Part shown: positions 1-15,425 of the stretch, piece by piece | Numbering within the stretch: position 1 is the stretch's first letter | Layout: each line of letters opens with the position of its first letter | Source of the DNA: Amorphochlora amoebiformis | Taxonomy: Eukaryota; Cercozoa; Chlorarachniophyceae | Assembly: GCA_054601695.1 (NCBI GenBank) | Contig: BAAHQB010000500.1 | Span: 1-64,000, forward strand | Direction: 5' to 3' | Length of the DNA: 64,000 nucleotides | Notes under the pieces: model-generated | The model's input: the letters and a program-made list of their open reading frames with translations, nothing else | Databases searched by the model: none | What the model was told of the DNA's origin: nothing | Program-made: the position numbers and the translations under genes

Positions 1-58
1 TTTCACAGCTCCTTGTAGGCGGTCTACGCCTAGATTTATGTATGTAGGTATGGTAATT

Positions 59-101
<43 letters not shown>

Positions 102-325
102 CATATACATACATATGTATACATATATAATTATGTATATATATATATATGTATATATTTGTTGATGTATTAATAAGTTTGATTTCACAGCTCCCTGTAG
201 GCGGTCTACGCCTAGATTTATATATGTAGGTATGGTAATTGCACACTTGTATATATATATATATATATATATGTGTATGTATGTATAGATATATTTACAT
301 ATGCAAATGTGTATGTATAATTATG

Positions 326-358
<33 letters not shown>

Positions 359-470
359 ATATATATATAAATATATATATGTTGATGTAGAAATAAGTTC
401 GATTTCACAGGTCCTTATCCTTATAGGCAATGTACACCTAGAGTTATGTATGTAGGTATGCTAATTGTAG
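1..470. repeat. Three-copy cassette (about 65 bp) separated by TA tracts
   Basis: The block beginning TTTCACAGCTCC and containing GGCGGTCTACGCCTAGA starts at 1, about 181 and about 401. Copies 1 and 2 are nearly identical; copy 3 is diverged. Each is followed by TA/TG-rich DNA. The open frames across it are Tyr/Ile runs and are not genes. Confidence 0.85.
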
Positions 471-474
471 GTTT

Positions 475-532
<58 letters not shown>

Positions 533-577
533 TTATATATATTGATCAATTTATATTCCAATATAGAAATGGATATA

Positions 578-642
<65 letters not shown>

Positions 643-754
643 GTATATATATATATGTGTGTGTGTGTGTGTATACCAAGTTCTGTAACAACCACCTCTA
701 CGCCTGACATATACACGATATGTTGCGCCCTTCCTAGAGCCGAAGAGAGCCTTC
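471..754. repeat. (TA)n with a (TG)n end, then short low-copy sequence
   Basis: TA dinucleotide runs grade into TGTGTGTG near 655-670. Unique sequence at 675-754 runs into the hexamer array. No gene is visible. Confidence 0.8.
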
Positions 755-899
755 GGTTAGCGTTACCGTTAGCGTTACCGTTAGCGTTACCGTTAGCGTT
801 ACCGTTAGCGTTAACGTTAGCGTTAGTGTTAGCATTAACGTTAGCATTAACGTTAGTGTTAGGGTTAGAGTTAGCATTAGCGTTATTGTTCGGGTTAGA
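755..899 (+). repeat. TTAGCG/TTACCG hexamer array (telomere-like variant)
   Basis: Alternating TTAGCG and TTACCG hexamers make a regular 12-bp unit for about five rounds. The array then decays through TTAACG, TTAGTG and TTAGCA to a few TTAGGG-like units near 868-899. It keeps the 6-bp period and TTA core of the telomeric repeat. It reads as Leu-Ala-Leu-Pro repeats, a by-product of the period. Confidence 0.85.
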
Positions 900-939
900 T
901 ATTACCTTGGTTTCTTGGTCATCTGTGCTCTCACCTGGA

Positions 940-996
940 GATATATATATATATTATATATCATATATATATATTATATATATATATGTGTATATA

Positions 997-1079
<83 letters not shown>

Positions 1080-1143
1080 CATACATACACACACACACAT
1101 ATATGTATATACACACACACACATATATATATATATATATGTA

Positions 1144-1186
<43 letters not shown>

Positions 1187-1202
1187 TATTTATATATATA
1201 CG

Positions 1203-1237
<35 letters not shown>

Positions 1238-1253
1238 GTGTGTGTGCGTGTAC
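940..1253. repeat. (TA)n with CA/TG runs
   Basis: TA tracts with short CACACA and TGTGTG segments. Nothing else is seen. Confidence 0.85.
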
Positions 1254-1317
1254 GTATATGTGTATGTAGATATAATTTAGGTACTTACCTGAGTGTATAT
1301 GCTGCTATGGGAATTTG

Positions 1318-1376
<59 letters not shown>

Positions 1377-1446
1377 ATGTATGTATATGTGTATGTAGAT
1401 ATAATTTAGGTATTTACCTAGGTATATATGCTGCTATGGGAATTTG

Positions 1447-1489
<43 letters not shown>

Positions 1490-1562
1490 ACGTATATGTG
1501 TATGTAGATATAATTTAGGTACTTACCTTGGTATATATGCTGCTATGGGTTTTTGTAAATAT
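1254..1562. repeat. Three-copy cassette, period about 110-130 bp
   Basis: The block GTAGATATAATTTAGGTA...GCTGCTATGGGAATTTG occurs at about 1265, 1395 and 1504, with (TA)n between copies. Copies differ by a few substitutions. Confidence 0.85.
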
Positions 1563-1658
1563 GTATGTATTGTATATATGTATACGTATTGAATGTATGC
1601 ATGTATACATATATGTTTAGAGTTATATTTGTATATGAGTGTATATATATATATGTAT

Positions 1659-1708
<50 letters not shown>

Positions 1709-1810
1709 AGAAATCTGACCTCCTCCGTGTGTGCCACAATAGAACTTGTACGTGGATATATATATATATATATATATAATATATATATATATATATTTTT
1801 AATATATATA

Positions 1811-1853
<43 letters not shown>

Positions 1854-1885
1854 CAGATATAAAATAGATATACCCACACACACAT
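1563..1885. repeat. TA-rich spacer with one unique 50-bp segment
   Basis: Mostly TA. Positions 1707-1757 are unique (GACCTCCTCCGTGTGTGCC...). No gene seen. Confidence 0.75.
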
Positions 1886-1938
1886 GTATGTATATTTGAC
1901 CTCTTCTGCATGTATGTCAGATATAAGCCTGACTACAA

Positions 1939-1979
<41 letters not shown>

Positions 1980-2049
1980 ATATACACAGACATATGTATG
2001 TATATGTGACCTCTTCTGCATTTATGTCAGATATAAGCCTGACTATAAG

Positions 2050-2083
<34 letters not shown>

Positions 2084-2173
2084 TATGTATATATATATTA
2101 TAGATATACACAGACACATGTATGTATATGTGACCTCTTCTGCATGTATGTCAGATATAAGCCTGACTACAAG

Positions 2174-2207
<34 letters not shown>

Positions 2208-2279
2208 ATACACACAGACACATGTATGTACATGTGACCTCTTCTGCATGTATGTCAGATATAAGCCTGACTACAAGTG
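1886..2279. repeat. Four-copy cassette, period 104-124 bp
   Basis: The core TGACCTCTTCTGCATGTATG...AAGCCTGACTACAAG starts near 1896, 2007, 2131 and 2235. A shared leader (ACACAGACA...ATGTATGTA) and TA spacers complete each unit. Confidence 0.87.
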
Positions 2280-2341
2280 AGCTTGCAGGCTGTAGTGACC
2301 GTGGGAGGGCACGTGCAGACCTTTAGGGATTTAAACATTCT

Positions 2342-2429
<88 letters not shown>

Positions 2430-2576
2430 GTATGTATAATATAGATTGAGCGTGGAAGGACCCTTGTAGTCTGATAGGAACTTCTATATACTTATATATA
2501 TATATATATAAATATATATGTATATATATGTATATATATATATATATGTATGTATATATATTATATAATTATATTA

Positions 2577-2622
<46 letters not shown>

Positions 2623-2756
2623 TCAGGTCTCGGATAGCGCTTTGGAATGTGTACGCATAATACACACACACACACACATAGAAAGATGTCTTATATATAT
2701 ATATATACATATATATACACACATATATACAAGGGTGAGGGACTATATCTTTATAC

Positions 2757-2789
<33 letters not shown>
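2280..2789. repeat. TA tracts with three short unique segments
   Basis: Unique pieces at about 2280-2335, 2445-2490 and 2620-2660 are separated by TA runs. No supported gene. Confidence 0.7.
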
Positions 2790-2794
<5 letters not shown>

Positions 2795-3735
2795 AGAGAC
2801 TAATGAGCTTAGAAGAGAGAATCAAGAACGAAAGAGGGAAGAGAGAAAAAAGAGAGAAAGAGAGGAATAGATAGAGACAAAGAAGGATAGTTTTGGAGAT
2901 TGAGATAGAGACTGATATATGTATGAAAAAATTGAATAAGAGAGAGACAGGAAGAAATGGAGAGAGCGTCAGAATGAGAGACAGGAAGAAATGGGGCCAA
3001 AGACAGCGTCAGAAAGAGAGACAGAAAGAAATGGAGACAAACACAGTGTCAGAAAGGGAGACAAACAGGAGGAAATGGAGACAAACACAGAGTCAGAAAG
3101 AGATACGGGAAAAAATGGAGACAAACACAGCGCCAGAAAGAGAGAGAGGAAAAAAATAGAGACAAACACAGCGCCAGAGAGAGAGAGAGGAAAAAAATGG
3201 AGACAAACACAGCGTCAGAAAGAGAGAGAGGGAAAAAATGGAGACAAACACAGCGTCAGAAAGAGAGACAGGAAAAAATGGAGACATACACAGCGTCAAA
3301 AAGAGAGACAGGAAAAAAATGGAGACAAACATAGCGCCAGAGAGAGAGAGAGAGGAAAAAAATGGAGACAAACATAGCGCCAGAGAGAGAGAGAGGAAAA
3401 AAATGGAGACAAACACAGCGCCAGAGAGAGAGAGAGGAAAAAAATGGAGACAAACACAGCGCCAGAAAGAGAGAGAGGAAAAAAATGGAGACAAACACAG
3501 CGTCAGAAAGAGAGAGAGGAAAAAAATGGAGACAAACACAGCGTCAGAAAGAGAGACGGGAAAAAATGGAGACATACACAGCGTCAGAGCGACGTAGGTA
3601 AGAGGAATAAAGAGACAGAAAGAGAGGGTTAGAAAGAGGAAGAGAGATATGCTCAAAGGGAGAAAGAAAGGAGGAAAGAAAGAGAACTAGAGTCTCAGAA
3701 AAGAGGCAGAAAAGAGAGGAAGAGAGGGAGGAGAG
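2790..3735 (+). repeat. Polypurine block containing a 41-bp minisatellite (about 16 copies)
   Basis: The plus strand is almost entirely A and G. From about 2955 to 3596 a unit of about 41 bp (GACAAACACAGCG[C/T]CAGA plus GA-rich filler and an A run) repeats about 16 times. The frames read as Glu/Arg/Lys repeats on plus and Ser/Leu/Phe on minus. Some start at ATG within the repeat, but length and composition follow from the repeat, so I do not call a gene. Confidence 0.88.
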
Positions 3736-3740
3736 GAGAG

Positions 3741-3870
3741 GAGAGAGTGACAAGGGAGAGTGACAGGAGAGAGTGACAGGAGAGAGTGACAGGAGAGCGT
3801 GACAAGAGAGCGTGACAAGAGAGCGTGACAGGAGAGCGTGACAAGAGAGCGTGACAAGAGAGCGTGACAG
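3741..3870 (+). repeat. 13-bp minisatellite GAGAG[C/A]GTGACA[A/G]
   Basis: About ten head-to-tail copies. The first few carry GAGAGAGTGAC and later ones GAGAGCGTGAC, so a point variant has spread through the 3' half. Confidence 0.88.
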
Positions 3871-4135
3871 GAGAGGGATGAAGAAAATTACCCGGTCAGC
3901 GATCGTCGATCTTTAGATTCTTTTACCTAAAGTATATGGATGTGTTATATGTATTTACATACATTGATGTACATATGTTGATGTATATATATATATATAT
4001 ATATAGATTATATATACATGTATATATGTGTGTGCATAATATACATATATATATATATATATATAAATATACATATAAATGTACACATATATATATATAT
4101 ATATATATATGCGTTGTATATCTACAATATATACA

Positions 4136-4184
<49 letters not shown>

Positions 4185-4398
4185 GTGATCTTACATGGTA
4201 TGCTAAAATGCTAAAATGAATTTTATGCATGTTATAATATAATATGTTTATATATACATGTATTATAGATATATATATATATATATATATATGCTTTTAC
4301 ATATATAAATATATATATATTTATGTATATATATATAGACAATAATGTATATATATATATATATAAATACATATATATATATATATATTACTAAGCAT

Positions 4399-4434
<36 letters not shown>

Positions 4435-4553
4435 TGTAAATATACATATATATATACATATACATATACATATATAAACCTTAGACATGTGGATCTTGAG
4501 TGATGTTCGAAGCTGCCCGGCATTACCTTCGAATAATATATATATATATATAT

Positions 4554-4650
<97 letters not shown>

Positions 4651-4717
4651 ATATTGTAATAGAACGAGAGTGGTGACCAGCTTCTCCTGAGCTGCATATG
4701 CTTCCTCGACCTATATA

Positions 4718-4762
<45 letters not shown>
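3871..4762. repeat. TA tracts with small unique islands
   Basis: Unique segments at 3871-3930, about 4475-4535 and about 4650-4712 are embedded in TA tracts. They do not match each other. No gene is supported. Confidence 0.75.
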
Positions 4763-4767
<5 letters not shown>

Positions 4768-4851
4768 TCTATAATATAATTTTAAAAAACTCACACGTAT
4801 TGAATCCATGCACCTTTTCTAGAAGAACTTTAATCTCCGTATCCCGACTCG

Positions 4852-4902
<51 letters not shown>

Positions 4903-5098
4903 AGTATTTCTATAATATAAATTTTAAAAACACACACGTGTTAAATCAATTTACCTTTTCTAGGAGAACTTTAATCTCCGTATCCCGACTCGACAATATA
5001 TATATATATATATTATTTCTATAATATAAATCTTAAAAATTCACATTCATGTACCTTTTCTAGGAGAACTTTAATCTCCGTATCTCGACTCGACAATC
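4763..5098. repeat. Three-copy cassette (about 90 bp)
   Basis: The block starting TATTTCTATAATATAA and ending TCCGTATCCCGACTCGACAA occurs at about 4763, 4903 and 5013. Internal CACACGT.. and CTTTTCTAG[A/G]AGAAC segments are conserved. Copies 1 and 2 end in TA runs; copy 3 runs directly into unique sequence. Confidence 0.88.
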
Positions 5099-5400
5099 GC
5101 TTACCAGAGTTATTTGTACCACGACTACTCGCCCTTGATCTGGATACAGCATGTAAAATTTGTTGACCGAAATTTTAACTTTGGGATTATTTTAGGTATT
5201 ATTTTCATAAGTACGAATGGATATATCATATGCGTGTTATATTTAAGTACGAATGGATATATATCATATGTGTGTTATATTTATGTGTGTGTGTATATAT
5301 GTATATGTGTGTGTGTAAATACATATAGTATGAGTGAACTTGGATACGTATTACAGACATAGTATATACCTATCTCTCTCTATATGTATATACCATACGT

Positions 5401-5446
<46 letters not shown>

Positions 5447-5495
5447 TATATATATATATATATATAATTATGTGTATATATATAGCATATATATC

Positions 5496-5560
<65 letters not shown>

Positions 5561-5600
5561 CATGTACCATATGTATATATGTGTGTACCCGCGGTCTCTG
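5099..5600. other. Short unique segment then TA/TG repeats
   Basis: 5099-5210 is low-copy. A 30-bp GTACGAATGGATATAT motif is duplicated at about 5211 and 5247. The rest is TA/TG. No gene is recognised. Confidence 0.6.
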
Positions 5601-5646
5601 CTATGTGTTCGCCCTCTTGTTTTTATCTTGGGGTCCTGGTTAGCCC

Positions 5647-5709
<63 letters not shown>

Positions 5710-5750
5710 TCGCCCTCTTGTTTTTATCTTCGGGTCCTGGTTAGCCCTAC
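5601..5750. repeat. Two-copy cassette (43 bp)
   Basis: The sequence GTTCGCCCTCTTGTTTTTAT followed by CTTNGGGTCCTGGTTAGCCC occurs at 5607 and 5708, separated by (TA)n(TG)n. The copies differ at one or two positions. Confidence 0.9.
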
Positions 5751-7035
<1,285 letters not shown>

Positions 7036-7080
7036 CACAGCTAATATCGACAAATTGACCATCCTTAATTGCCAGCTTGA

Positions 7081-7122
<42 letters not shown>

Positions 7123-7135
7123 GTGTAAATGTATA

Positions 7136-7178
<43 letters not shown>

Positions 7179-7220
7179 GGCTAATATCGAAAAATTGACC
7201 ATCCTTAATTGCCAGCTTGA

Positions 7221-7312
<92 letters not shown>

Positions 7313-7325
7313 GTGTAAATGTATA

Positions 7326-7369
<44 letters not shown>

Positions 7370-7438
7370 TATATACGGCTAATATTGTCAAACTGACCAT
7401 CCTTAATTGCCAGTTTGAACCCTATATATGTATATATT

Positions 7439-7478
<40 letters not shown>

Positions 7479-7497
7479 ATATAATGTAACACATCTA

Positions 7498-7541
<44 letters not shown>

Positions 7542-7602
7542 GTGTGCATATCGAAATGCATGTGTGTACATGAGGATGGTTAGTTTGTAGATATTAGCTA
7601 TA
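7036..7602. repeat. Cassette with three direct copies and one inverted copy
   Basis: The block CTAATATCGACAAATTGACC...GCCAGCTTGAACCCTATA occurs directly at 7041, 7181 and 7379. A partial reverse complement (GGATGGTTAGTTTGTAGATA...) lies at 7572-7600. An inverted copy is rare here; most cassette families are purely direct. Confidence 0.85.
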
Positions 7603-7605
7603 TAT

Positions 7606-7660
<55 letters not shown>

Positions 7661-7743
7661 ACCCCTACCAAGTTCCAACACTAAATAGAATCCAAATGGT
7701 AATTCCAACTATATCTGGAAAACATAGACCTTAACCCTAGTCA

Positions 7744-8403
7744 GACATCCCACGTCTTGACTGTCAAGACATCCCACGTCTTGACTGTCAAGACATCCCA
7801 CGTCTTGACTGTCAAGATATTCCACGTCTTGGCTGTGAAGATATTCCACGTCTTGACTAAGACATCCCACGTCTTGGCTGTGAAGATATTCCACGTCTTG
7901 ACTGTCAAGACATCCCACGTCTTGACTGCCAAGACATCCCACGTCTTGACTGTCAAGACATCCCACGTCTTGGCTGTGAAGATATTCCACGTCTTGACTG
8001 TCAAGACATCCCACGTCTTGACTGTCAAGACATCCCACGTCTTGGCTGTGAAGATATTCCACGTCTTGGCTGTCAAGACATCCCACGTCTTGACTGTCAA
8101 GACATCCCACGTCTTGACTGTCAAGACATCCCACGCCTTGGCTGTCAAGACATCCCACGTCTTGACTATCAAAACATCCCACGTCTTGACTGTCAAGACG
8201 TCCCACGTCTTGACTATCAAGGCATCCCACGTCTTGACTGTCAAGACATCCCACGTCTTGGCTGTCAAGACATCCCACGTCTTGGCTGTCAAGATATTCC
8301 ACGTCTTGACTGTCAAGACATCCCACGTCTTGGCTGTCAAGATATTCCACGTCTTGGTTGTCAAGATATTCCACGTCTTGACTGTCAAGATATTCCACGT
8401 CTT
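7744..8403. repeat. 24-bp hairpin-forming minisatellite, about 27 copies
   Basis: The unit is GACATCCCACGTCTTGACTGTCAA. In the main variant the segment CTTGAC-T-GTCAAG is a perfect 6-bp inverted repeat with a one-base centre. A second unit type carries GATATTCCACGT and CTTGGCTGTGAAG, which breaks the stem; the two types are interleaved. The period is divisible by three and one copy has a 3-bp deletion, so frames stay open on both strands for over 200 codons. There is no ATG in those frames. It is flanked by single-copy sequence containing TAACCCTA. Confidence 0.93.
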
Positions 8404-8536
8404 ATGTTAATTGTTATCTAACCCTTATATTCCAATTCTAAACATAAGCCTTAGCGTAACGTAACCCTAATTCTTTTCTGGATACAAGTTACTAGAATCA
8501 GTATAGAAATATACATAGTTGGTATGCATATATATT

Positions 8537-8586
<50 letters not shown>

Positions 8587-8628
8587 ATATGCATTGTATG
8601 TACATATGTAATATTGTTACATATATAC

Positions 8629-8665
<37 letters not shown>

Positions 8666-8687
8666 CATATAAATATACATTATATAT

Positions 8688-8733
<46 letters not shown>

Positions 8734-8822
8734 GGGCATATCATATTGATCTATACGAAAAAAATTGCCTTTGGAACGGTCAGGTTGAAATATTTGATGG
8801 CGTATCATATCCAAAAGTCTGC

Positions 8823-8871
<49 letters not shown>

Positions 8872-8904
8872 CATATATCTTGATGTATCGCATTTACATA
8901 TATC
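8404..8904. other. Flanking single-copy sequence and TA tracts
   Basis: 8404-8515 is low-copy with two TAACCCTA-like motifs, and 8730-8830 is a second unique patch. The rest is TA. No gene is seen. Confidence 0.65.
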
Positions 8905-9279
8905 TTAACTCAGTCTCCCTCTCTTTCTCTCTTTCTCTCTTTCTCTCTTTCTTTCTTCCTCTCCCCTCTCCTCCATTCTGCTGGCTGACCACTCCGTCTC
9001 CTCTCTCTCTATTCTCGCTCTCTCTCTCTATTCACTCTCTCTCTCTCTATTCACTCTCTCTCTCTCTCTCTATTCTCTCGCTCTCTCTTCTTTTTCTGTC
9101 TTCCTTCTCTTTCTCTCTATGTCTGTCTCTCTTCTCTCCCTCCCTCTTGTCCCTCTCTCTCTCTCTCTCTCTCTCTTTTCTCTCTCTCGCTTTCTTTTCT
9201 CTCTTTCTCCCTCATTTTATTACATAATATCGCCCATCTTGAATTGTCGATAAAATCACTTCAGAATCGCTTTTCTTTT

Positions 9280-9319
<40 letters not shown>

Positions 9320-10206
9320 CCTCTCCCTCTTTATCTATTTATCTATCCCTCTCGCTCCCTCTGTGTGTTTTTCTCTGTGTATCCCTCTGTTTCTCTCTCT
9401 CTGAATCTTCTCTCTCTCTGTGTCTCTCTCTGAATCTTCTCTCTCTGTGTGTCTCTCTCTGTTGTCCCTCTGTTCTCCTCTCTCTTTGTGTTTCTCTCTG
9501 TTTTCTCTCTGTTCTCTCTAAGTGTGTTTCTCTCTGTGTATCGCTCTGTTCTCCTCTCTCTGTGTGTTTCTCTCTGTTCTCCCTCTGTTTTCTTCTCTCT
9601 CTGTGTTTCTCTCTTTGTTTCTCTCTGTTCTCCCTCTGTTCTCCCTCTGTTCTCATCTCTCTCTGTGTTTCTCTCTGTGTATCCCTCTGTTCCCCTCTCT
9701 CTCTGTGTTTCTCTCTGTTTTCCCTCTCTTCTCATCTCTCTCTGTGTTTCTCTCTGTGTATCCCTCTGTTCTCTCCTCTCTCTGTGTGTTTCCCTCTGTT
9801 CTCCCTCTGTTCTCATCTCTCTCTGTGTTTCTCTCTGTTCTCCCTCTGTTCTCATCTCTCTCCGTGTTTCTCTCTGTGTTTCTCTCTGTTCTCCCTCTGT
9901 TCTCATCTCTCTATGTGTTTCTCTCTGTGTATCCCTCTGTTCCCCTCTCTCTGTGTGTTTCTCTCTGTTTTCTCTCTCTTCTCATCTCTCTCTGTGTTTC
10001 TCTCTGTGCATCCCTCTGTTCTCAACTCTCTCTGTGTTTCTCTCCATTGTCCCTCTGTTCTCTCCTCTCTCTGTATTTCTCTCCATTGTCCCTCTGTTCT
10101 CTCCTCTCTCCGTGTGTTTCTCTCTGTTCTCTCAATTTATTTTCCTCTCTGTGTACTTCATAACGTTGCCCCATCTTGGATTATCGATAAAATCACTTTG
10201 AGCCTT
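8905..10206 (-). repeat. Polypyrimidine block with CT minisatellite between direct flanking repeats
   Basis: The plus strand is almost pure C and T. 8905-9215 is CTCTCT-type simple sequence. From about 9360 to 10130 a unit of about 40-55 bp (TCTCTCTGTGTTTCTCTCTG plus TTCTCCCTCTGTTCTCATC) repeats. Related 45-bp sequences (CATCTTG[A/G]ATT[G/A]TCGATAAAATCACTT) lie at about 9236 and 10172, so the minisatellite part is bracketed by direct repeats. Long frames are Ser/Leu/Phe runs and not genes. Confidence 0.87.
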
Positions 10207-10257
10207 GTCGGACTCGGCACGACTATCCTCTGCTAGCTGTATTTATATATATGTGTA

Positions 10258-10312
<55 letters not shown>

Positions 10313-10319
10313 ATGTATG

Positions 10320-10369
<50 letters not shown>

Positions 10370-10422
10370 GAAGTGTGTGCCTCGATCGGACTCGGCACGA
10401 CTATCCTCTGCTAGCTGTATTT

Positions 10423-10514
<92 letters not shown>

Positions 10515-10520
10515 CAAATG
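10207..10520. repeat. Two-copy cassette (about 45 bp)
   Basis: The block TCGGACTCGGCACGACTATC followed by CTCTGCTAGCTG occurs at about 10208 and 10386, separated by TA runs. Confidence 0.88.
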
Positions 10521-11639
<1,119 letters not shown>

Positions 11640-11640
<1 letters not shown>

Positions 11641-11680
11641 AAAGAGACAGATAGAGAGGAAGAAAGAGAGAAATAGACAG

Positions 11681-11751
<71 letters not shown>

Positions 11752-12157
11752 GGGAGAGGGAAAGCGAGAGATAGAGAGGGAGAGGGAGAGAGAGAGAGAC
11801 AGAGCGAGAGAGAGAGGGAAAGAGAGAGAGACAGAGCGAGAGAGACAGAGCGAGAGAGAGAGAGCGAGAGAGACAGAGCGAGAGAGAGAGAGGGAGAGAG
11901 AGAGCGAGAGAGAGAGAGAGCAAGAGAGAGAGCGAGAGAGAGAGAGCGAGAGAGAGCGAGAAAGATAGAGAGAGCGAGAGAGAGACAGAGCGAGAGAGAG
12001 AAAGCGAGAGAGAGAGAGCAAGAGAGAGAGAGCGAGAGAGAGAGAGCGAGAGAGAGAGCGAGAGAGAGAGAGCGAGAGAGAGCGAGAGAGAGAGAGAGCA
12101 AGAGAGAGAGAGAGCGAAAAAGATAGAGAGAGCGAGAGAGAGCGAGAGAGAGAGAGC

Positions 12158-12189
<32 letters not shown>

Positions 12190-12315
12190 GCGAGAGAGCT
12201 AGAGAGAGAGAGCTAGAGAGAGAGAGAGAGCTAGAGAGAGAGAGAGAGCGAGAAAGAGAGAGCGAGAAAGAGAGAGCGAGAGAGAGCGAGGGAGAGAGAG
12301 AGCGAGTGAGAGGGG
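11640..12315 (+). repeat. Polypurine (GA)n tract punctuated by GCGAGA
   Basis: Nearly pure GAGA on plus with GCGAGAGA interruptions at irregular spacing, and one (TA)n insert at about 11682-11720. The sequence favours triplex (H-DNA) formation. Ser/Leu frames on minus are artefacts. Confidence 0.9.
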
Positions 12316-12492
12316 ATACAGGTTATGAGACCTTCATTGAGATAATCAGTTGCTTTCTGTAGGAGCATAATTGTCTTTTCTATACCTATTTATTGGTATA
12401 TATATATATATATATAATATATATATATATATATGATTATATAATTTGTATATATAAATATTATATGTGTACACATACACACACACACATAT

Positions 12493-12527
<35 letters not shown>

Positions 12528-12627
12528 CATATATACATAGATATATGCATGTAATATATGTGTACGTACATTATGTACTTAACCTTATTTACCTAATATC
12601 TTATTGACATATGCATAGATATATACA

Positions 12628-12692
<65 letters not shown>

Positions 12693-12772
12693 AATGTGTA
12701 CGTTATACTTATTGACATATACATAGATATATACATGTAATGTATGTATACTTACATTATGTATAAACCTTG

Positions 12773-12804
<32 letters not shown>

Positions 12805-13067
12805 ATATAGATATACATGTAATGTGTACCTAATATCTTCTTATTGATATGTACATAGATATATATATATGTCTGTATATATACTTACATTATGTATATA
12901 ACCGTAATATATGTATGTATGTATATATATATATATATATATATACATAGATATACATGTAATATATGCATACGCACATTATCTATACAACTTTACGTAC
13001 CTAATATCTTATTAACATATACATAGATATGTACATGTAATATATGTATACTTACATTATGGATCAC
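12316..13067. repeat. Diverged cassette, about six copies
   Basis: A unit built of CTAATATCTTATTGACATAT, ACATAGATATATACATGTAA and ACTTACATTATGTATA recurs from about 12520 to 13067 at 70-110 bp spacing. TA runs separate some copies. Confidence 0.8.
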
Positions 13068-13293
13068 TTATGCACCTAATATGCTCTTATGTATTTACGA
13101 TTATGTACCTAATATGCTCTTAGGTATACACGCTTATGTACCTAATATGCTCTTATGTATACACGCTTATGTACCTAATATGCTCTTATGTATATACGCT
13201 TATGTACCTAATATGCTCTTATGTATATACGCTTATGTACCTAATATGCTCTTATGTATATACGCTTATGTACCTAATATCTTCTTATTGGAA
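13068..13293. repeat. 33-bp minisatellite, six copies plus a partial
   Basis: The unit ACCTAATATGCTCTTATGTA + TATACGCTTATGT recurs with exactly 33-bp spacing from 13072. It shares its ACCTAATATNCTCTTA core with the preceding array, so it looks derived from it. The 11-residue periodic frame follows from 33 being divisible by three. Confidence 0.9.
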
Positions 13294-13347
13294 GCCCCCA
13301 GCCACTTACGTTGCTTTGACTCTACTCCCAGCCCTCCATGACCCTTC

Positions 13348-13423
<76 letters not shown>

Positions 13424-13461
13424 TATACCGTATAAAATTTAAATACACACACACACCACAC

Positions 13462-13514
<53 letters not shown>

Positions 13515-13544
13515 TTGACTCTACTCCCAGCCCTCCATGACCCT

Positions 13545-13612
<68 letters not shown>

Positions 13613-13613
13613 C

Positions 13614-13665
<52 letters not shown>

Positions 13666-13712
13666 CATCTTTGACTCTACTCTCAGCCCTGCATGACCCT
13701 TACATACATATG

Positions 13713-13760
<48 letters not shown>

Positions 13761-13848
13761 TTATTTATATATATATATATATATATGTTGTACCGTATAA
13801 TATTTAAATACATATAGACTCTACTCCCAGCCCTCCATTATCCTTCTA
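13294..13848. repeat. Four-copy cassette (33 bp)
   Basis: TTTGACTCTACTCCCAGCCC followed by TCCATGACCCTT occurs at about 13315, 13514 and 13670. A fourth, diverged copy lies at about 13817. Long TA tracts separate them. Confidence 0.88.
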
Positions 13849-14660
<812 letters not shown>

Positions 14661-14694
14661 CGCTAGGATAGATAGCTGGCAAAGATATATATAT

Positions 14695-14736
<42 letters not shown>

Positions 14737-14791
14737 GTCAACTATATATGCATGTAAACAAAAATATGTGTGTGTAAACACACGCACACTC

Positions 14792-14833
<42 letters not shown>

Positions 14834-14936
14834 GTATATGTATATGTATATATAATGTATATATTACATCCCAATATGATATATTCGAATACTCACCGCA
14901 AAATTAAGAATTCTTGATTTTTCTCCAGAATGTCGG

Positions 14937-14995
<59 letters not shown>

Positions 14996-15076
14996 CATAT
15001 TGCATACCAATATGATATATTCGAATACTCACCGCAAAATTAAGAATTCTTGATTTTTCTCCAGAATGTCGGCGAG
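14661..15076. repeat. Two-copy cassette (about 75 bp), period about 136 bp
   Basis: The block CCAATATGATATATTCGAAT...CTCCAGAATGTCGGCGA occurs at about 14870 and 15006 and is essentially identical between copies. TA/TG repeats precede it. Confidence 0.9.
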
Positions 15077-15157
15077 ATTCACTGGATCTGCCCTTCTCTA
15101 CATCTCCCGTCGATATATCAGGTGCATCCTTATTAAATATGTATTATTTACATATTA

Positions 15158-15251
<94 letters not shown>

Positions 15252-15393
15252 CCGTCGATATATCAGGTGCATCCTTTATTAAGTATGTATTATTTACATA
15301 TTATATATTTATACATTTATAAATATATATATATACATATATAATATATACACATATATACATACATATATATATATATATATGTATGTATAC

Positions 15394-15425
<32 letters not shown>

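Noticed and set aside
2893-3656. Glu/Arg/Lys-rich and Ser/Leu/Phe-rich frames over the purine minisatellite
   Set aside because: Frames overlap on both strands and follow the repeat unit. Starts lie inside the repeat and there is no unique coding sequence.
7744-8403. CRISPR array of palindromic repeats
   Set aside because: Units are contiguous with no spacers; it is a minisatellite.
7709-8410. Frames of more than 200 codons on both strands over the 24-bp repeat
   Set aside because: The period is a multiple of three and the unit lacks stops in those frames. None contains an ATG start, so the openness is a repeat artefact.
9244-10236. 330-codon Ser/Leu/Cys-rich frame
   Set aside because: It translates the CT minisatellite. 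The complementary strand is equally open as Glu/Arg.
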